Assembly (NCBI GenBank): GCA_020444065.1
Contig: JAHLLQ010000007.1
Span: forward strand, 124,001-188,000
From: a bacterium
GTDB lineage: Bacteria; Sumerlaeota; Sumerlaeia; SLMS01; JAHLLQ01
Direction: 5' to 3'
Length of the DNA: 64,000 nt
This document shows, piece after piece, positions 51,438 through 60,821 of the stretch. The notes beneath the pieces are model-generated. The model was not told the DNA's origin and did no database searches. It saw only the letters and a list, made by a program, of their open reading frames with translations. Position 1 is the stretch's first letter, and each line of letters starts with the position of its first letter. The position numbers and the translations under genes are program-made.

Positions 51438-52261
51438 CGGCCATGCCGAAGCGCATCTTGATCGGGACATCCGGGTTTTCCTACGATGATTGGAAGGGGA
51501 CGTGGTATCCCCCTGACCTGTCGAAGAAGGACATGCTTGGATTCTATTCGGATGTGTTCGATGCGCTGGAACTGAATGTCACCTATTACCGTACGCCGCC
51601 GCCGCGCAGTGCGGAATCGATCCTGGAGAAATCGAAAAGGCGATTGGCCTTCTCGATCAAGGCCCCAGGCGAGTTGACGCATCGGCGGGAAATCGGAAGA
51701 TCGGTGATCGAACCATTCCGCGATTTCCTGCAGCCGTTCAGAGAGACCGGGACGTTGAGCGCTTTGTTGTTTCAGTTTCCGTACGCGTTTCATGCTTCGC
51801 CGGCGACGTGGGATTTTCTTTCGCGCATTCGCGATGCTTTTCCGGACGATCCGATCGTCGTGGAGATGCGTCACAACTCGTGGGACAATGCCAGGGCGGA
51901 TGTGCAGCTTTCAGCGTTGCAGTTTTCGCGAGCGATTCTCGACCAGCCGGACGTCTCGAAATTGTCCGCGTCGGCGCGCGAGAGCGTGACGGGTCCGATC
52001 GCGTATTTCCGTTTTCACGGGCGGAATCGCGACGCGTGGTTCCAGCACGAGGAGATGTCCGACCGTTATCGGTACGATTACTCCAAAAAGGAACTAGAGG
52101 AGTGGGTACCGCGGGTTCGCGAATCGTCGGAGAAGGCACAGTCGACGATGGTGTTCTTTAATAACCATCCGGACGGCAATGCGCCGAAGGATGCGGAGGA
52201 CCTGGCGGGATTGCTTGGCCAGCCGTTGCGGGGCAGCGGATACAGCGACTTGTTTTCTTAA
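51434..52261 (+). CDS. DUF72 protein
   Basis: This 275-residue protein of the DUF72 TIM-barrel family starts ILIGTSGFSYDDWKGTWYPPD. It has the family marks NVTYYRTP, FQFPYAF, VVEMRHNSWDN, GPIAYFRFHGRN and a late STMVFFNNHPDGNAP. DUF72 function is not established. Overlap with otsA (GTGA) makes it the last gene of the trehalose operon. GTG 51434 or ATG 51443 may be the start. Its stop overlaps the convergent HAD gene's stop. Confidence 0.9.
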   Translation: MTAMPKRILIGTSGFSYDDWKGTWYPPDLSKKDMLGFYSDVFDALELNVTYYRTPPPRSAESILEKSKRRLAFSIKAPGELTHRREIGRSVIEPFRDFLQPFRETGTLSALLFQFPYAFHASPATWDFLSRIRDAFPDDPIVVEMRHNSWDNARADVQLSALQFSRAILDQPDVSKLSASARESVTGPIAYFRFHGRNRDAWFQHEEMSDRYRYDYSKKELEEWVPRVRESSEKAQSTMVFFNNHPDGNAPKDAEDLAGLLGQPLRGSGYSDLFS

Positions 52262-53040
52262 TCCACAGAGACAGTCAGTGTGCGGTTGTGTGCCATGGCG
52301 CGATCGTAGAGTTCAATCACACATTCGGCCGGTCCGCCGTCGAGTTTCCAGGCGCTGAGTTCGCGCAAGTCCGCCTGGGCATTGCTTGGCGTTGCGGAGA
52401 GGCCGCAGTGCTGCATGAAGTCCCAATCGCTCGAGGCGTCGCCGAGGCCGAGGACGTTCTTTGCCGGGATGTCGATGTCGTCGAGCATCCACTGCAATCC
52501 AGTGCCCTTGTTGATCCCAGGCGGCAGGAAATTGATGACCGCGTGCGTGCGATCGACGATGAAGCGCTCCTGCCAGCGCTCGCCGAACACTTCGACAAGT
52601 GGCAGCAATTCCTGCATGGTCATCGGCGGAATCGGGAACAATGTCAGTTGGCAGATCTTGCCGGCTTCAATGCCGATGTTGCCGTACTTGGTTTGCAGAT
52701 CCTGTTCGGCGTGGCTTGCCAGTTCAACGTAGTGACAACGATTCTCAATCGTGTACGTGGGGTGGACTTTGTAGCGGCGAATTCGCGGGTCCCACATAAC
52801 GGCGCCGCACTCGGCAAGGCTGGGCAGGTACGCGCCAGCGTATTGATGCAGGCATTGGACGTAGGGCAGTGGGCGTCCGGTGCAGAACACGAGCGCGGGG
52901 ATCGTTGGGTCTTCCTTCGAGGCGTCGTTCCATTCGCGAACGCGTCGCGTAACCTCCAGATCGAACTGGTGCTTTCCTCCCGCGGAGAAGCAGCCATCAA
53001 TGTCTGCAACAATCAGCCGGATCGTCTCCCGTCCTTCCAT
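52258..53040 (-). CDS. HAD-superfamily phosphatase
   Basis: The 260-residue protein has the HAD nucleophile motif LIVADIDGCFS (about 8-18; Asp-x-Asp). Further motifs are FCTGRPLPYVQ with Thr, and the final acidic loop LGLGDASSDWDFMQ. The intermediate region has a Cof-like cap: YVELASHAEQDLQT, and ICQLTLFPIPPMT. Sugar-phosphatase activity is likely but unproven. It lies 11 nt downstream of the MntR-like regulator, so it may be part of a metal-responsive operon. Start ATG 53040. Confidence 0.88.
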   Translation of the reverse strand: MEGRETIRLIVADIDGCFSAGGKHQFDLEVTRRVREWNDASKEDPTIPALVFCTGRPLPYVQCLHQYAGAYLPSLAECGAVMWDPRIRRYKVHPTYTIENRCHYVELASHAEQDLQTKYGNIGIEAGKICQLTLFPIPPMTMQELLPLVEVFGERWQERFIVDRTHAVINFLPPGINKGTGLQWMLDDIDIPAKNVLGLGDASSDWDFMQHCGLSATPSNAQADLRELSAWKLDGGPAECVIELYDRAMAHNRTLTVSVD

Positions 53041-53051
53041 CCCTTGTCCTT

Positions 53052-53513
53052 TCAGTTTGTTTTCTTCGATGCCGCGCGGGTGAAGGTGCCGTCCTTCTCC
53101 ATGGCCTGGCAGAAACGGGTCATGGCCTTCAGCGTGTCCGAGCCGACATGGTGTTCGATGCCTTCGGCGTCTTCTTCGGCGGCCTGGCGGGGAACGCCGA
53201 GGGCCTTCAGGAAGCGCAGGACCAAGTGGTGGCGAGCGCGGGATTCCTCGGCGAGCTTCGCGCCCTCGTCGGTCAGCGAAACCGCGCGGTAGGACTCCGC
53301 GTTGACGAGCCCGAGGGCCTTCAGGCGGTTGATCGTCTTGTGGACGGTGACGTGGCTGACGCCGAGGCGGGCGGCGATGTCGCTCTTGTGGGCGGCGCCG
53401 ATTTCGCGCTGCAGATCGCTGATCAACTCGACGTAGTCCTCGGCGTTCTCCATGGCGTGGTCGGCCCGCTGGCGGGCGGGGGAGCGAGTGAGTTCGAAAT
53501 CGCTGGGTGCCAT
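53052..53513 (-). CDS. MntR/DtxR-family metal-dependent regulator
   Basis: The 153-residue protein has the DtxR/MntR layout: an N-terminal winged helix (ENAEDYVELISDLQREIG, KSDIAARLGVSHVTVHKTINRL, LTDEGAKLAEES) and a dimerisation/metal helix pair (EEDAEGIEHHVGSDTLKAM). The acidic and His residues match an Mn/Fe site. Most MntR repress transporters; here the downstream gene is a HAD phosphatase. Start ATG 53513 was chosen over upstream in-frame ATGs because they would add low-complexity sequence. It is divergent from hisB. Confidence 0.9.
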   Translation of the reverse strand: MAPSDFELTRSPARQRADHAMENAEDYVELISDLQREIGAAHKSDIAARLGVSHVTVHKTINRLKALGLVNAESYRAVSLTDEGAKLAEESRARHHLVLRFLKALGVPRQAAEEDAEGIEHHVGSDTLKAMTRFCQAMEKDGTFTRAASKKTN

Positions 53514-53640
53514 GGGGATTTCCGGGGCGGAGTTGTAAGGCCTGTGACACAGATTAGCGGCGGCTACATCTTGTAAATGCAGTTGCCATCGCACGGCCGG
53601 GCGGGTCAACCTCGAAACACCTTCGTCGAGGATGGCACCC

Positions 53641-54252
53641 ATGCCTAATAAGGATACGGACTCGTCACGCAAGATCGTCGAAACGCGCCGCAAGACGGCG
53701 GAGACGGACATTTCGGCCAGGCTCGATCTTGATGGCTACGGCCGGTTCGAGGGCCACACCGGTGTACCGTTCTTCGATCACATGCTGGTGCTGCTGGCGC
53801 GTCACGGCGGGCTGGATCTGAAGCTGACCGCCGACGGTGACACGAATGTGGAGTGCCACCACACGGTGGAGGACGCGGGGATCGTGTTTGGGATGCTGCT
53901 GGCGGAAGCGGCCGGCGACAAGGCCGGCATCATGCGTTACGGACACGCCGTCGTGCCGATGGAAGAGGCGTTGTGCGAATGCACGATCGATTTCTGCGGC
54001 CGGCCGTTCCTTTACTTCCACGCGGATTTTCGTCGGCCGATGATCGAGAATTACGCGACGGAAATCACAGAGGACTTCTTCCGCGCCGTGGCCAATAACG
54101 CCGGGCTGACGATGCACCTGGAGTGCCGCCGCGGGCGCAATGCCCACCATATCGTCGAGGGCCTGTTCAAGGCGTTCGCCCGTGCGCTGCGCGTGGCGAT
54201 CTCTGCGGACCCGCGCATGTCGGGCGTGCCGAGCACGAAGGGGATGCTTTAG
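53641..54252 (+). CDS. hisB: Imidazoleglycerol-phosphate dehydratase
   Basis: This 203-residue stand-alone HisB dehydratase catalyses step six of histidine synthesis. Hallmarks are TGVPFFDHMLVLLARHGGLDL, ECHHTVEDAGIVFG (Mn ligands), MEEALCECTIDFCGRP, EITEDFFRAVANNAGLTMH and GRNAHHIVEGLFKAFARAL. The phosphatase domain found in enterobacterial bifunctional HisB is absent. ATG 53641 has GAGG about 9 nt upstream; ATG 53632 has no room for an RBS. No other his gene is near. Confidence 0.95.
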   Translation: MPNKDTDSSRKIVETRRKTAETDISARLDLDGYGRFEGHTGVPFFDHMLVLLARHGGLDLKLTADGDTNVECHHTVEDAGIVFGMLLAEAAGDKAGIMRYGHAVVPMEEALCECTIDFCGRPFLYFHADFRRPMIENYATEITEDFFRAVANNAGLTMHLECRRGRNAHHIVEGLFKAFARALRVAISADPRMSGVPSTKGML

Positions 54253-54369
54253 GGCGGGGCCTTCGTAGCGATCGATCCTTTCAAATGAAAAGCGTATGAC
54301 GCTTCGGATTGCCTTTTGGCCGGGAATGTTGGCCAATGAGGGTAGAATCCCAGGCGAAGGAGCACCGTC

Positions 54370-55407
54370 ATGCGCGTTCTTGTCATCGGCGGCACCCGAT
54401 TCATGGGCCCCCACGTTGTGCGACGGCTGATTGCGATGGGGCACGGGGTTGCCGTCTTCCATCGCGGACACACCGAACCGGATTTCCCTCACGAGGTGTT
54501 GCGCCTGCACGGCGATCGGCGGCGGTTGCGCGATCACGCGGTGGAGTTCCGCACATTTGCGCCGGACGTCGTGCTGGACATGATCGCCGTCACGGAGTCG
54601 GACGCGGTGGAGGCGATGGAAGTCTTCACGGGCCTGGCGAAGCGCTTCGTCGTGGCCAGCAGCATGGACGTTTATCGTGCGTATGGAATTCTGCTGGGCA
54701 AGGAAGACGGGCCGCTGCAGCCGGTGCCGATGGATGAAACGAGCAAGTTGCGCACGAATCTGTATCCGTATCGCGGAGACGAACCGCGCGCGGACGACGA
54801 TCCGATGAAGCGCATGGACGACTACGATAAAATCCCGATCGAGCGCGCAGTTCTTGGCGAGCCGAAGTTGCCGGGCACGGTGTTGCGTCTGCCGATGGTT
54901 TACGGTCCGGAGGATTATCAGTATCGGTTGTTCGATCCGTTGAAGCGCATGGACGATGCACGTCCGGCGATTCTTCTGGAGGAAGGCTATGCGGCGTGGC
55001 GCACGACGCGCGGCTACGTGGAAAATGTCGCGGCGGCAATTGCGTTGGCGGTGAATGACGATCGCGCGGCGGGACGGACTTACAATGTTGGCGAGGAAGA
55101 CGGGCTGACAGAGAAGGAGTGGCTGGAAGCGATCGGTCGCGAAGCCGGATGGAGCGGGCGCGTTGTCTCCGTCCCCAAGGAGGAACTGCCCGAGTCGCTT
55201 GTTGCCGACATGAACACTGACCAGGATCTTGTCTGCGATTGCTCGCACATTCGCGACGAATTGGGCTTCAAGGCGGAGATCGATCTTCCGGAAGCGCTGC
55301 GCCGCACGATCGAATGGCAGCGCAAGAATCATCCTCCGCGCATCGACGAGAGCGCATTCAATTACGCCGAGGAAGACAAGATTCTGGCGCGGCTGGGGAT
55401 TGGGTAG
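54370..55407 (+). CDS. NAD-dependent epimerase/dehydratase
   Basis: The 345-residue extended SDR-type protein has an N-terminal GGTRFMGPHVVR (Gly-x-x-Gly-x-x-Gly-like) and VVLDMIAVTESD, then VVASSMDVYRAYG. The catalytic triad is partly altered: there is no clear YxxxK, but KIPIERAVL sits in its place. VLRLPMVYGP and TYNVGEEDGLTEKEW match epimerase C-terminal features. It resembles proteins acting on nucleotide sugars, but the loss of YxxxK makes catalysis uncertain. RBS AAGGAG is present. Confidence 0.85.
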   Translation: MRVLVIGGTRFMGPHVVRRLIAMGHGVAVFHRGHTEPDFPHEVLRLHGDRRRLRDHAVEFRTFAPDVVLDMIAVTESDAVEAMEVFTGLAKRFVVASSMDVYRAYGILLGKEDGPLQPVPMDETSKLRTNLYPYRGDEPRADDDPMKRMDDYDKIPIERAVLGEPKLPGTVLRLPMVYGPEDYQYRLFDPLKRMDDARPAILLEEGYAAWRTTRGYVENVAAAIALAVNDDRAAGRTYNVGEEDGLTEKEWLEAIGREAGWSGRVVSVPKEELPESLVADMNTDQDLVCDCSHIRDELGFKAEIDLPEALRRTIEWQRKNHPPRIDESAFNYAEEDKILARLGIG

Positions 55408-55412
55408 CGACG

Positions 55413-55913
55413 GTGTCGTCGATTTGCGAACTGAGAGTGGAGGATCTGGAGAAGTTTCTGCCGTTGTTGGCCGAGATTGAGTGCGGTGCGCACTTCGATA
55501 TGGCAAACGCGGAGCATGTTGCTTTCCTGCGCCACCGGATTGAGGTGTACGTTGCGATGGGTGCGCAGTTCTTCGCCGCACGGGGGGATGATGGCGCGCC
55601 TCTCGGGATCGTGGCCGTTATTGTCGAGCGCAAGCTGCATTGCGCGCCGTCGGCAGAGGTTGTCTCGATCGGCACAATGGCCGCGCATCGTCGCAGCGGC
55701 GTCGGGACGGAGCTTCTGAATCACGCAGTGGACATAGCGCGGCGGGCGAAGGCGCATGCAGTGTTCGCGAAAACATATGCGGCCGATGCGGGTACGATCG
55801 CCTTCTACGGTCGCAACGGTTTCCACCCGGTCGCGGTCATTCCCGGGACCAACGGTCCGGACGATGAAGGCGATGCCGTGATGCGGAAGGGGTTGTCGGA
55901 GTCGGACTCATGA
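55413..55913 (+). CDS. GNAT-family acetyltransferase
   Basis: The 166-residue protein has the GNAT core: SICELRVEDLEKFLPLLAE, LGIVAVIVERKLHC, and the acetyl-CoA pyrophosphate loop VVSIGTMAAHRRSGVGTELL, then HAVFAKTYAADAGTIAFYGRNGF. The substrate is unknown. The gene starts with GTG shortly after the epimerase stop, with no strong RBS, implying co-translation. It overlaps the next gene by ATGA. ATG 55501 would truncate the first strand. Confidence 0.85.
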   Translation: MSSICELRVEDLEKFLPLLAEIECGAHFDMANAEHVAFLRHRIEVYVAMGAQFFAARGDDGAPLGIVAVIVERKLHCAPSAEVVSIGTMAAHRRSGVGTELLNHAVDIARRAKAHAVFAKTYAADAGTIAFYGRNGFHPVAVIPGTNGPDDEGDAVMRKGLSESDS

Positions 55914-56506
55914 TTCCGCCAATCATGTCCCCATTCAATCCCGTGTTTCGACGCTCAATGGCCATCTTTGTTGCGGTTGCGGTGATCCTGATTACGCTTG
56001 GCTTGCTCTGGATGGATGCCACGACTCCGTCGCGCCGATCCAACTACTCACGGGTGAGGGCAGACATGCGTTACTTGGCGACTGCCATTGAATCGTACAG
56101 AGATGATATGGGTTCCTGTCCCGCCGCGGCGCCGTTTGTTGAACCGAACTTCCCTCCTCGGTTAACCACATTCCGAAACCCCACGGATGAGGATGGGATG
56201 GGCAGTATCACGACGCCAGTTTCATACATCACGAGTCTGATTGTCGATGTCTTTGCGCCAAGCCAACCTTCTTTTGCCTATGGGCCGTTATTCGGGGCAG
56301 AGGACTCGCCCGGATGGGTGATGCTTTCACCGGGGCCAGACAGTGTTTATGATATCCGCGACTTCAAGGTGTTGATCGACGACGATGGGAACTTGCGAGG
56401 CGACTTCGTGCTGCGGAATACTTACGACCCGACCAATGGGGAGACCAGCATCGGTGACATCTTGTGGTTTGGGGAGGCGCGGGGCACGGAAGGCGGGTCT
56501 GATTGA
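55910..56506 (+). CDS. Membrane-anchored GspG-like protein
   Basis: This 198-residue protein has one N-terminal transmembrane segment (SMAIFVAVAVILITLGLLWM). A RADMRYLATAIESYRDDMGSCPAA segment follows, like the pseudopilin GspG helix. A C-terminal GPDSVYDIRDFKVLIDDDGN recalls GspG calcium-loop sequences. No canonical prepilin peptidase site (Gly-Phe-Thr-Leu-Ile-Glu) is present, so it is unlikely to be a true pilin. Function unknown. It overlaps the acetyltransferase gene by ATGA. Confidence 0.75.
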   Translation: MIPPIMSPFNPVFRRSMAIFVAVAVILITLGLLWMDATTPSRRSNYSRVRADMRYLATAIESYRDDMGSCPAAAPFVEPNFPPRLTTFRNPTDEDGMGSITTPVSYITSLIVDVFAPSQPSFAYGPLFGAEDSPGWVMLSPGPDSVYDIRDFKVLIDDDGNLRGDFVLRNTYDPTNGETSIGDILWFGEARGTEGGSD

Positions 56507-56535
56507 ATAGTCTCCATTCCTCCAAAAACAGAATT

Positions 56536-56576
56536 CGAGTGCGAGTACGTGTGCCGCTGCGCTGAGTACGAGTACG
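56536..56576. repeat. Degenerate CGAGTACG simple repeat
   Basis: CGAGTGCGAGTACG and GAGTACGAGTACGG strings occur in the gap before the SulP gene. They resemble the GTGGCGAG strings at 20.4 and 27.7 kb. Confidence 0.4.
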
Positions 56577-56732
56577 GGGGATAGGCGTTGTGGAGCGGTC
56601 TGGGAGGAATTCCGCTTGCCCGCAGGGGCAATTCGGAGTCTTTGGCGGGCGTGAGACGGGCGATGGTGAACGACGGCGCAGTGGACCGCGCCCCGGCGCT
56701 CTTCTCGTGAAAGAAGGTTCTCTCCGCACGAA

Positions 56733-58460
56733 ATGTTCATTCCCAAGCTTGTTGTCTGTCTCCGCGATTATTCTCGAAAAACGTTCTTTTCCGACCTGTT
56801 TGCCGGCCTGACCGTGGGTGTTGTGGCGTTGCCGCTGGCGATGGCGTTTGCCATTGCGAGCGGGGTTCCGCCGGAGCGCGGTCTGTTTACGGCGATTGTT
56901 GCCGGGTTTCTGATTTCGGCTCTCGGCGGCAGCCGCGTGCAGATCGGCGGGCCGACCGGCGCGTTCGTTGTCATCGTTGCCGGGATCGTTGCCGAGTTCG
57001 GCTATGACGGCCTGGTGTGGAGCACCCTCCTCGCGGGCGGGTTGCTGGTGGCGCTCGGCATCGGGCGAATGGGGGCGCTGATTCGGTTCATCCCGTTCCC
57101 CGTGACGACGGGTTTCACGAGCGGCATTGCCGTGGTGATTTTCTCGACGCAGATTCGCGACTTGCTGGGGCTGCGGATGGAGTCCGTCCCCGCAGAGTTT
57201 GTCGACAAGTGGATCGAGTACGTTCGTCACCTGGGTTCGATTAACCCCAGCGCCGCGACCGTCGGCATCGGGACGATTCTTGTCATTGCAGTGACGCGGA
57301 AGTTCGTGCCGCGTATTCCGGCGATGCTGGTGGGGATGCTTGTCGCGACGATCGCGGCGGCGGCGTTGCACCTGGATGTCGAGACGATCGGTTCGCGCTT
57401 TGGGGAGCTTCCGCGGACGTTGCCGGCGCCGGGGCTTCCCTCGATTTCATTCAGTGAGTTGCGTGCGCTCGTGCCGTCGGCATTCACGATCGCGATGCTG
57501 GCGGCGATTGAGTCGTTGTTGTCCGCGACAGTGGCCGATGGTATGACGGGCGGCCGTCATAAGCCGAACACGGAACTAATCGCGCAGGGCGTGGCGAATG
57601 TCGGAACCGTTCTGTTTGGCGGTATTCCTGCCACGGGCGCGATTGCGCGGACGGCGACGAACATCAAGAGCGGCGCAAAGACTCCGGTGGCGGGATTGAT
57701 TCACGCCGTGACGCTGTTTCTGCTGCTGCTCTTCTTTGCGCCGCTGGCAAAGGCGATTCCATTGGCAGCGCTGGCCGGCATTTTGGTCGTCGTCAGTTAC
57801 AACATGAGTGAAGTGAATCACTTCATCGGTCTGCTGAAGGCACCGCGCAGCGACGTGATGGTGTTGCTGAGCACGTTCGGACTGACGGTGTTGATCGACC
57901 TGACCGTTGCGGTGGAGGTCGGCATCGTGCTGGCGGCGTTGCTCTTCATCCGGCGTATGTCTGAGGTTACCAGCGTCGGCATGATCACGCGCGAAGTTCG
58001 CGGCGACGAGGAAGAGGGGCCGGATCCGAATGCGTTGTCGCTGCGACACATTCCGGCCGGGGCGGAAGTGTTCGAGATTCAAGGGGCGTTCTTCTTTGGC
58101 GCAGCGGACCGATTCAAGGAGACGCTGCGAACCGTGGAGCGTCCGCCGAAGGTGTTGATCGTTCGCATGCGGAACGTGTTCGCGATGGACGCGACGGGCC
58201 TGCACTTGCTGGAGGAGTTGCTGCATCTTTGCCGGCGAGACGGAACGACGGTGGTGCTGTCCGGTGTGCATGCGCAGCCGTTGGTTGCGATGCAGCGCAA
58301 GGGCTTGTGGGACGCGATCGGCGAGGAGAACATCCACGGGAACATCGACGATGCGATCGATCGGGCGTGCGATCTTCTGGGAGAGCCCCGCCCCGAGCAT
58401 CCCGCGCCGTTTGTCCCGGTGGTGGCTCGTGAAGGGGCTGTTGCCCCCAACGCGGGGTGA
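56733..58460 (+). CDS. SulP-family anion transporter with STAS domain
   Basis: The 575-residue membrane protein has the SulP core of about 12-14 segments, beginning FFSDLFAGLTVGVVALPLAMAFAIASG. Diagnostic motifs are GPTGAFVVIVAGIV, FTSGIAVVIFS, the GGIPATGAIARTATNIKSG loop, and VGIVLAALLFIRRM. A C-terminal STAS domain (about 430-560; FEIQGAFFFGAADRFK, VFAMDATGLHLLEEL with Asp-Ala-Thr-Gly) regulates transport. Substrates could be sulfate, bicarbonate or other anions. The gene stands between the GspG-like gene and ruvB. Confidence 0.93.
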   Translation: MFIPKLVVCLRDYSRKTFFSDLFAGLTVGVVALPLAMAFAIASGVPPERGLFTAIVAGFLISALGGSRVQIGGPTGAFVVIVAGIVAEFGYDGLVWSTLLAGGLLVALGIGRMGALIRFIPFPVTTGFTSGIAVVIFSTQIRDLLGLRMESVPAEFVDKWIEYVRHLGSINPSAATVGIGTILVIAVTRKFVPRIPAMLVGMLVATIAAAALHLDVETIGSRFGELPRTLPAPGLPSISFSELRALVPSAFTIAMLAAIESLLSATVADGMTGGRHKPNTELIAQGVANVGTVLFGGIPATGAIARTATNIKSGAKTPVAGLIHAVTLFLLLLFFAPLAKAIPLAALAGILVVVSYNMSEVNHFIGLLKAPRSDVMVLLSTFGLTVLIDLTVAVEVGIVLAALLFIRRMSEVTSVGMITREVRGDEEEGPDPNALSLRHIPAGAEVFEIQGAFFFGAADRFKETLRTVERPPKVLIVRMRNVFAMDATGLHLLEELLHLCRRDGTTVVLSGVHAQPLVAMQRKGLWDAIGEENIHGNIDDAIDRACDLLGEPRPEHPAPFVPVVAREGAVAPNAG

Positions 58461-58556
58461 TTCTTGAAAAGCGAAACTCTGGCGAATCGCGGCCTTGACA
58501 TTCCGGGCGCTGCGGCGCTCTGCTCGGAAGTACCAACGCCGCACGGAGTTCGCCTC

Positions 58557-59600
58557 ATGGCCGACAATCTGAACCCGCAACCAAACGATCCGCGAGACCG
58601 CGAGGACGATCAGCATCTGCGCCCGAAGTCGATGGGCGAGTTCATCGGCCAGACGCAGGCGGTGGAGAATCTGCGGATCTTCATTCAGGCGGCGGCGCAG
58701 CGCGGCGAGGCGTTGGATCACGTGCTGCTGTACGGTCCGCCAGGGCTCGGGAAGACGACGCTGGCGCACATCATCGCGGCGGAGATGGGCAGCAATCTGC
58801 GCTCGACAAGCGGGCCGATCATCGAGCGCAAAGATGACCTGGCCGCGATCCTGACGGACATGAAGCCGAGCGACGTGTTGTTTGTGGACGAGATTCATCG
58901 GCTGAATCGCGTGGTGGAGGAGTGCCTGTATCCGGCGATGGAGGATCGCAAGATCGACATCATGATCGGCGAGGGGCCGCACGCGAAGTCGATCAAGCTG
59001 GAGGTGGCGCCGTTCACTCTCGTCGGTGCGACGACGCGCGCGGGCATGCTGAGCGCACCGCTGCGATCGCGTTTCGGAATTACGCAGCGGCTGCAGTTCT
59101 ACGATCAGGGCGAGATGGAGAAGATCGTTCGGCGCTCTGCGCGGATTCTGGATGCGCCGATCGACGCGGAGGCGATTTCGCTCGTTGCACGCCGGTCGCG
59201 CGGAACGCCACGTATTGCAAACCGGCTGTTGCGACGCGTGCGCGACATCGCGCAGGTGCGGCACGACAATCACATCAACTCCGACGTGGCGGAAGACGCG
59301 TTACGATTGCTCGATGTTGATGGGCGCGGACTCGATACGCAGGACCGCGCGCTATTGTCCTGTCTGATCGAGAAGTTCGGCGGCGGTCCGGTCGGGTTGA
59401 ATACGCTGGCGGTCAGTTTGAGTGAAGACGAGGACACGTTGATCGACGTCGTGGAGCCGTACCTGATTCAGATTGGTTTCATCAAACGCACGCCGCGCGG
59501 ACGCGTGGCGACATCGTCTGCGTTCGAGCACCTCGGTCTGCGGCCGCCCGTGGATTTGAACGGCGACGCGGCTGTCGATCTGTTTGAAGACGAAGGCTGA
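58557..59600 (+). CDS. ruvB: Holliday junction helicase RuvB
   Basis: The 347-residue AAA+ motor drives branch migration with RuvA. It has the full RuvB signature: [20 protein letters not shown], Walker [52 protein letters not shown] and [17 protein letters not shown], with the C-terminal winged helix ending in [21 protein letters not shown] 58557 with GGAG about 9 nt upstream is preferred over the earlier in-frame 58464. RuvA and RuvC are not in the window. Confidence 0.96.
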   Translation: MADNLNPQPNDPRDREDDQHLRPKSMGEFIGQTQAVENLRIFIQAAAQRGEALDHVLLYGPPGLGKTTLAHIIAAEMGSNLRSTSGPIIERKDDLAAILTDMKPSDVLFVDEIHRLNRVVEECLYPAMEDRKIDIMIGEGPHAKSIKLEVAPFTLVGATTRAGMLSAPLRSRFGITQRLQFYDQGEMEKIVRRSARILDAPIDAEAISLVARRSRGTPRIANRLLRRVRDIAQVRHDNHINSDVAEDALRLLDVDGRGLDTQDRALLSCLIEKFGGGPVGLNTLAVSLSEDEDTLIDVVEPYLIQIGFIKRTPRGRVATSSAFEHLGLRPPVDLNGDAAVDLFEDEG

Positions 59601-59606
59601 CGACCT

Positions 59607-60296
59607 CTACACGAACAGAATAAATCGTACGCTCATCCAAATACCAATTCCGATAAAGAGCACGCCGGTGATGCGTCGGGCCCAGAGTTCGAAGGCGCTG
59701 ACGCGTTTGAAGGCCGCTCCCAGGCCGTTTGCCCCGAACGCAATCACCAGTGCAAAGCCCAGCACCGGGATGGCCGTTCCAATTCCGTAGATGCCCGGAT
59801 AAATGATCGAGGAACCGCTCTTCACGGTGAGAGGCAAGAGGCTGCCGAAGAAGAGCGCCGCGGATGTCGGGCAAAACGAAAGGGCGAAGACAAAACCCAG
59901 AAGGCCTGCTCCCCAGACGCCGAACTTGTCCGCATGCTTCTGCATCTTCTGTCCCCAGGAGGATCCGGAGCCGGACGGCAGGGACAATAGCTCCAGTAGG
60001 AACATGCCGACGACAATCAGCAGGGGTCCCATCAGCATGTTCATGTACTTCTGGAGGAAGTGCGAGAGTTGCGGCACAGCCAGGAGGCTGGCGGAGAGAA
60101 TGACGCCGAGCACGAGATACGTCAGCGTGCGGCCGGCCGTGTAGAGCAGGCCTGACCACACGGCGAGCCGCGTCTTTTCAACGCGGCGAGAGATGTACGA
60201 CACGGCCGCGATGTTTGTGGCGAGCGGGCACGGACTGATCGATGTCAGGATGCCGAGCCAGAGCGCCGTGCCCAGCCCAATCAGCCACTCTGTCAC
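59607..60296 (-). CDS. ArsG-like efflux permease (CcdA/DsbD-type fold)
   Basis: This 229-residue membrane protein with about six segments starts IGLGTALWLGILTSISPCPLATNIAAVSYI. It resembles ArsG-type permeases, which in some bacteria export aromatic aminobenzyl arsenicals; naming follows that family as I recall it. A conserved SPCPLATN and later SFCPTSAALFFGSL carry Cys residues that could relay thiols as in CcdA. It overlaps the ArsF-like gene (ATGA) and closes the operon. Its stop is 7 nt from the convergent ruvB stop. Confidence 0.85.
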   Translation of the reverse strand: MTEWLIGLGTALWLGILTSISPCPLATNIAAVSYISRRVEKTRLAVWSGLLYTAGRTLTYLVLGVILSASLLAVPQLSHFLQKYMNMLMGPLLIVVGMFLLELLSLPSGSGSSWGQKMQKHADKFGVWGAGLLGFVFALSFCPTSAALFFGSLLPLTVKSGSSIIYPGIYGIGTAIPVLGFALVIAFGANGLGAAFKRVSAFELWARRITGVLFIGIGIWMSVRFILFV

Positions 60297-60811
60297 GATT
60301 CGTCGCCTGCCATGAAGTCGACTGTGTTTTCCACGACGTACTCCTCAAACTCCTGCGGAGTCTCATGGATCTTCGTCCAGATGTCCGGCAGGTTCTTCCA
60401 GCGCAAGATCGTGTCGCCGCGTTCTTCCGTCAGGATGACGGATTGAAACGCCAGTTCGAAGTCGTCGCGGAAGTGGGTGTTCTCCGGCTCGTCGTAATTG
60501 ACGAGCCGCCACTCCATGTCGCCGGCATCGAGCTGATCGGCGAACATTGTCGAGATGGCGTCGCGGGACTGTTTCTCGATCGCGTTGCAGGTCGTGCAGC
60601 GCACATTGCCGTGGAAGTAGTAAACGACAAAGTGCGTTTCCTCGAGCGCCTTGATGGGTTCGTTTGTCGATTGGGCCTCAGTCTTCGTTTGCACCGTTGC
60701 CGTAGACTCGATGGGCGCAGGCTCACTGCGCATCTCTTTCACGACGATGGCGGCCAGGCTGATGCCGACGAAGAGCAGCAATGCCGCCGTGATGATTGCT
60801 TTGGGTTTCAT
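60293..60811 (-). CDS. ArsF-like nitroreductase subunit
   Basis: The 172-residue protein has an N-terminal membrane anchor (AIITAALLLFVGISLAAIVV) and a thioredoxin-like periplasmic or cytoplasmic domain with the YYFHGNVRCTTCNAIEKQS motif (about 65-83). This matches ArsF of nitrophenylarsenic-handling operons as I recall the family. The CTTC pair is a plausible redox centre. It overlaps the ArsG-like gene by four bases. The physiological substrate here is not proven. Confidence 0.85.
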   Translation of the reverse strand: MKPKAIITAALLLFVGISLAAIVVKEMRSEPAPIESTATVQTKTEAQSTNEPIKALEETHFVVYYFHGNVRCTTCNAIEKQSRDAISTMFADQLDAGDMEWRLVNYDEPENTHFRDDFELAFQSVILTEERGDTILRWKNLPDIWTKIHETPQEFEEYVVENTVDFMAGDES

Positions 60812-60821
60812 ACCGTTCTCC

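Noticed and set aside
53041-53550. N-terminal extension of the HAD phosphatase frame
   Set aside because: It overlaps the MntR-like gene in another frame and reads as Arg/Pro-rich nonsense; the HAD motif begins right after ATG 53040.
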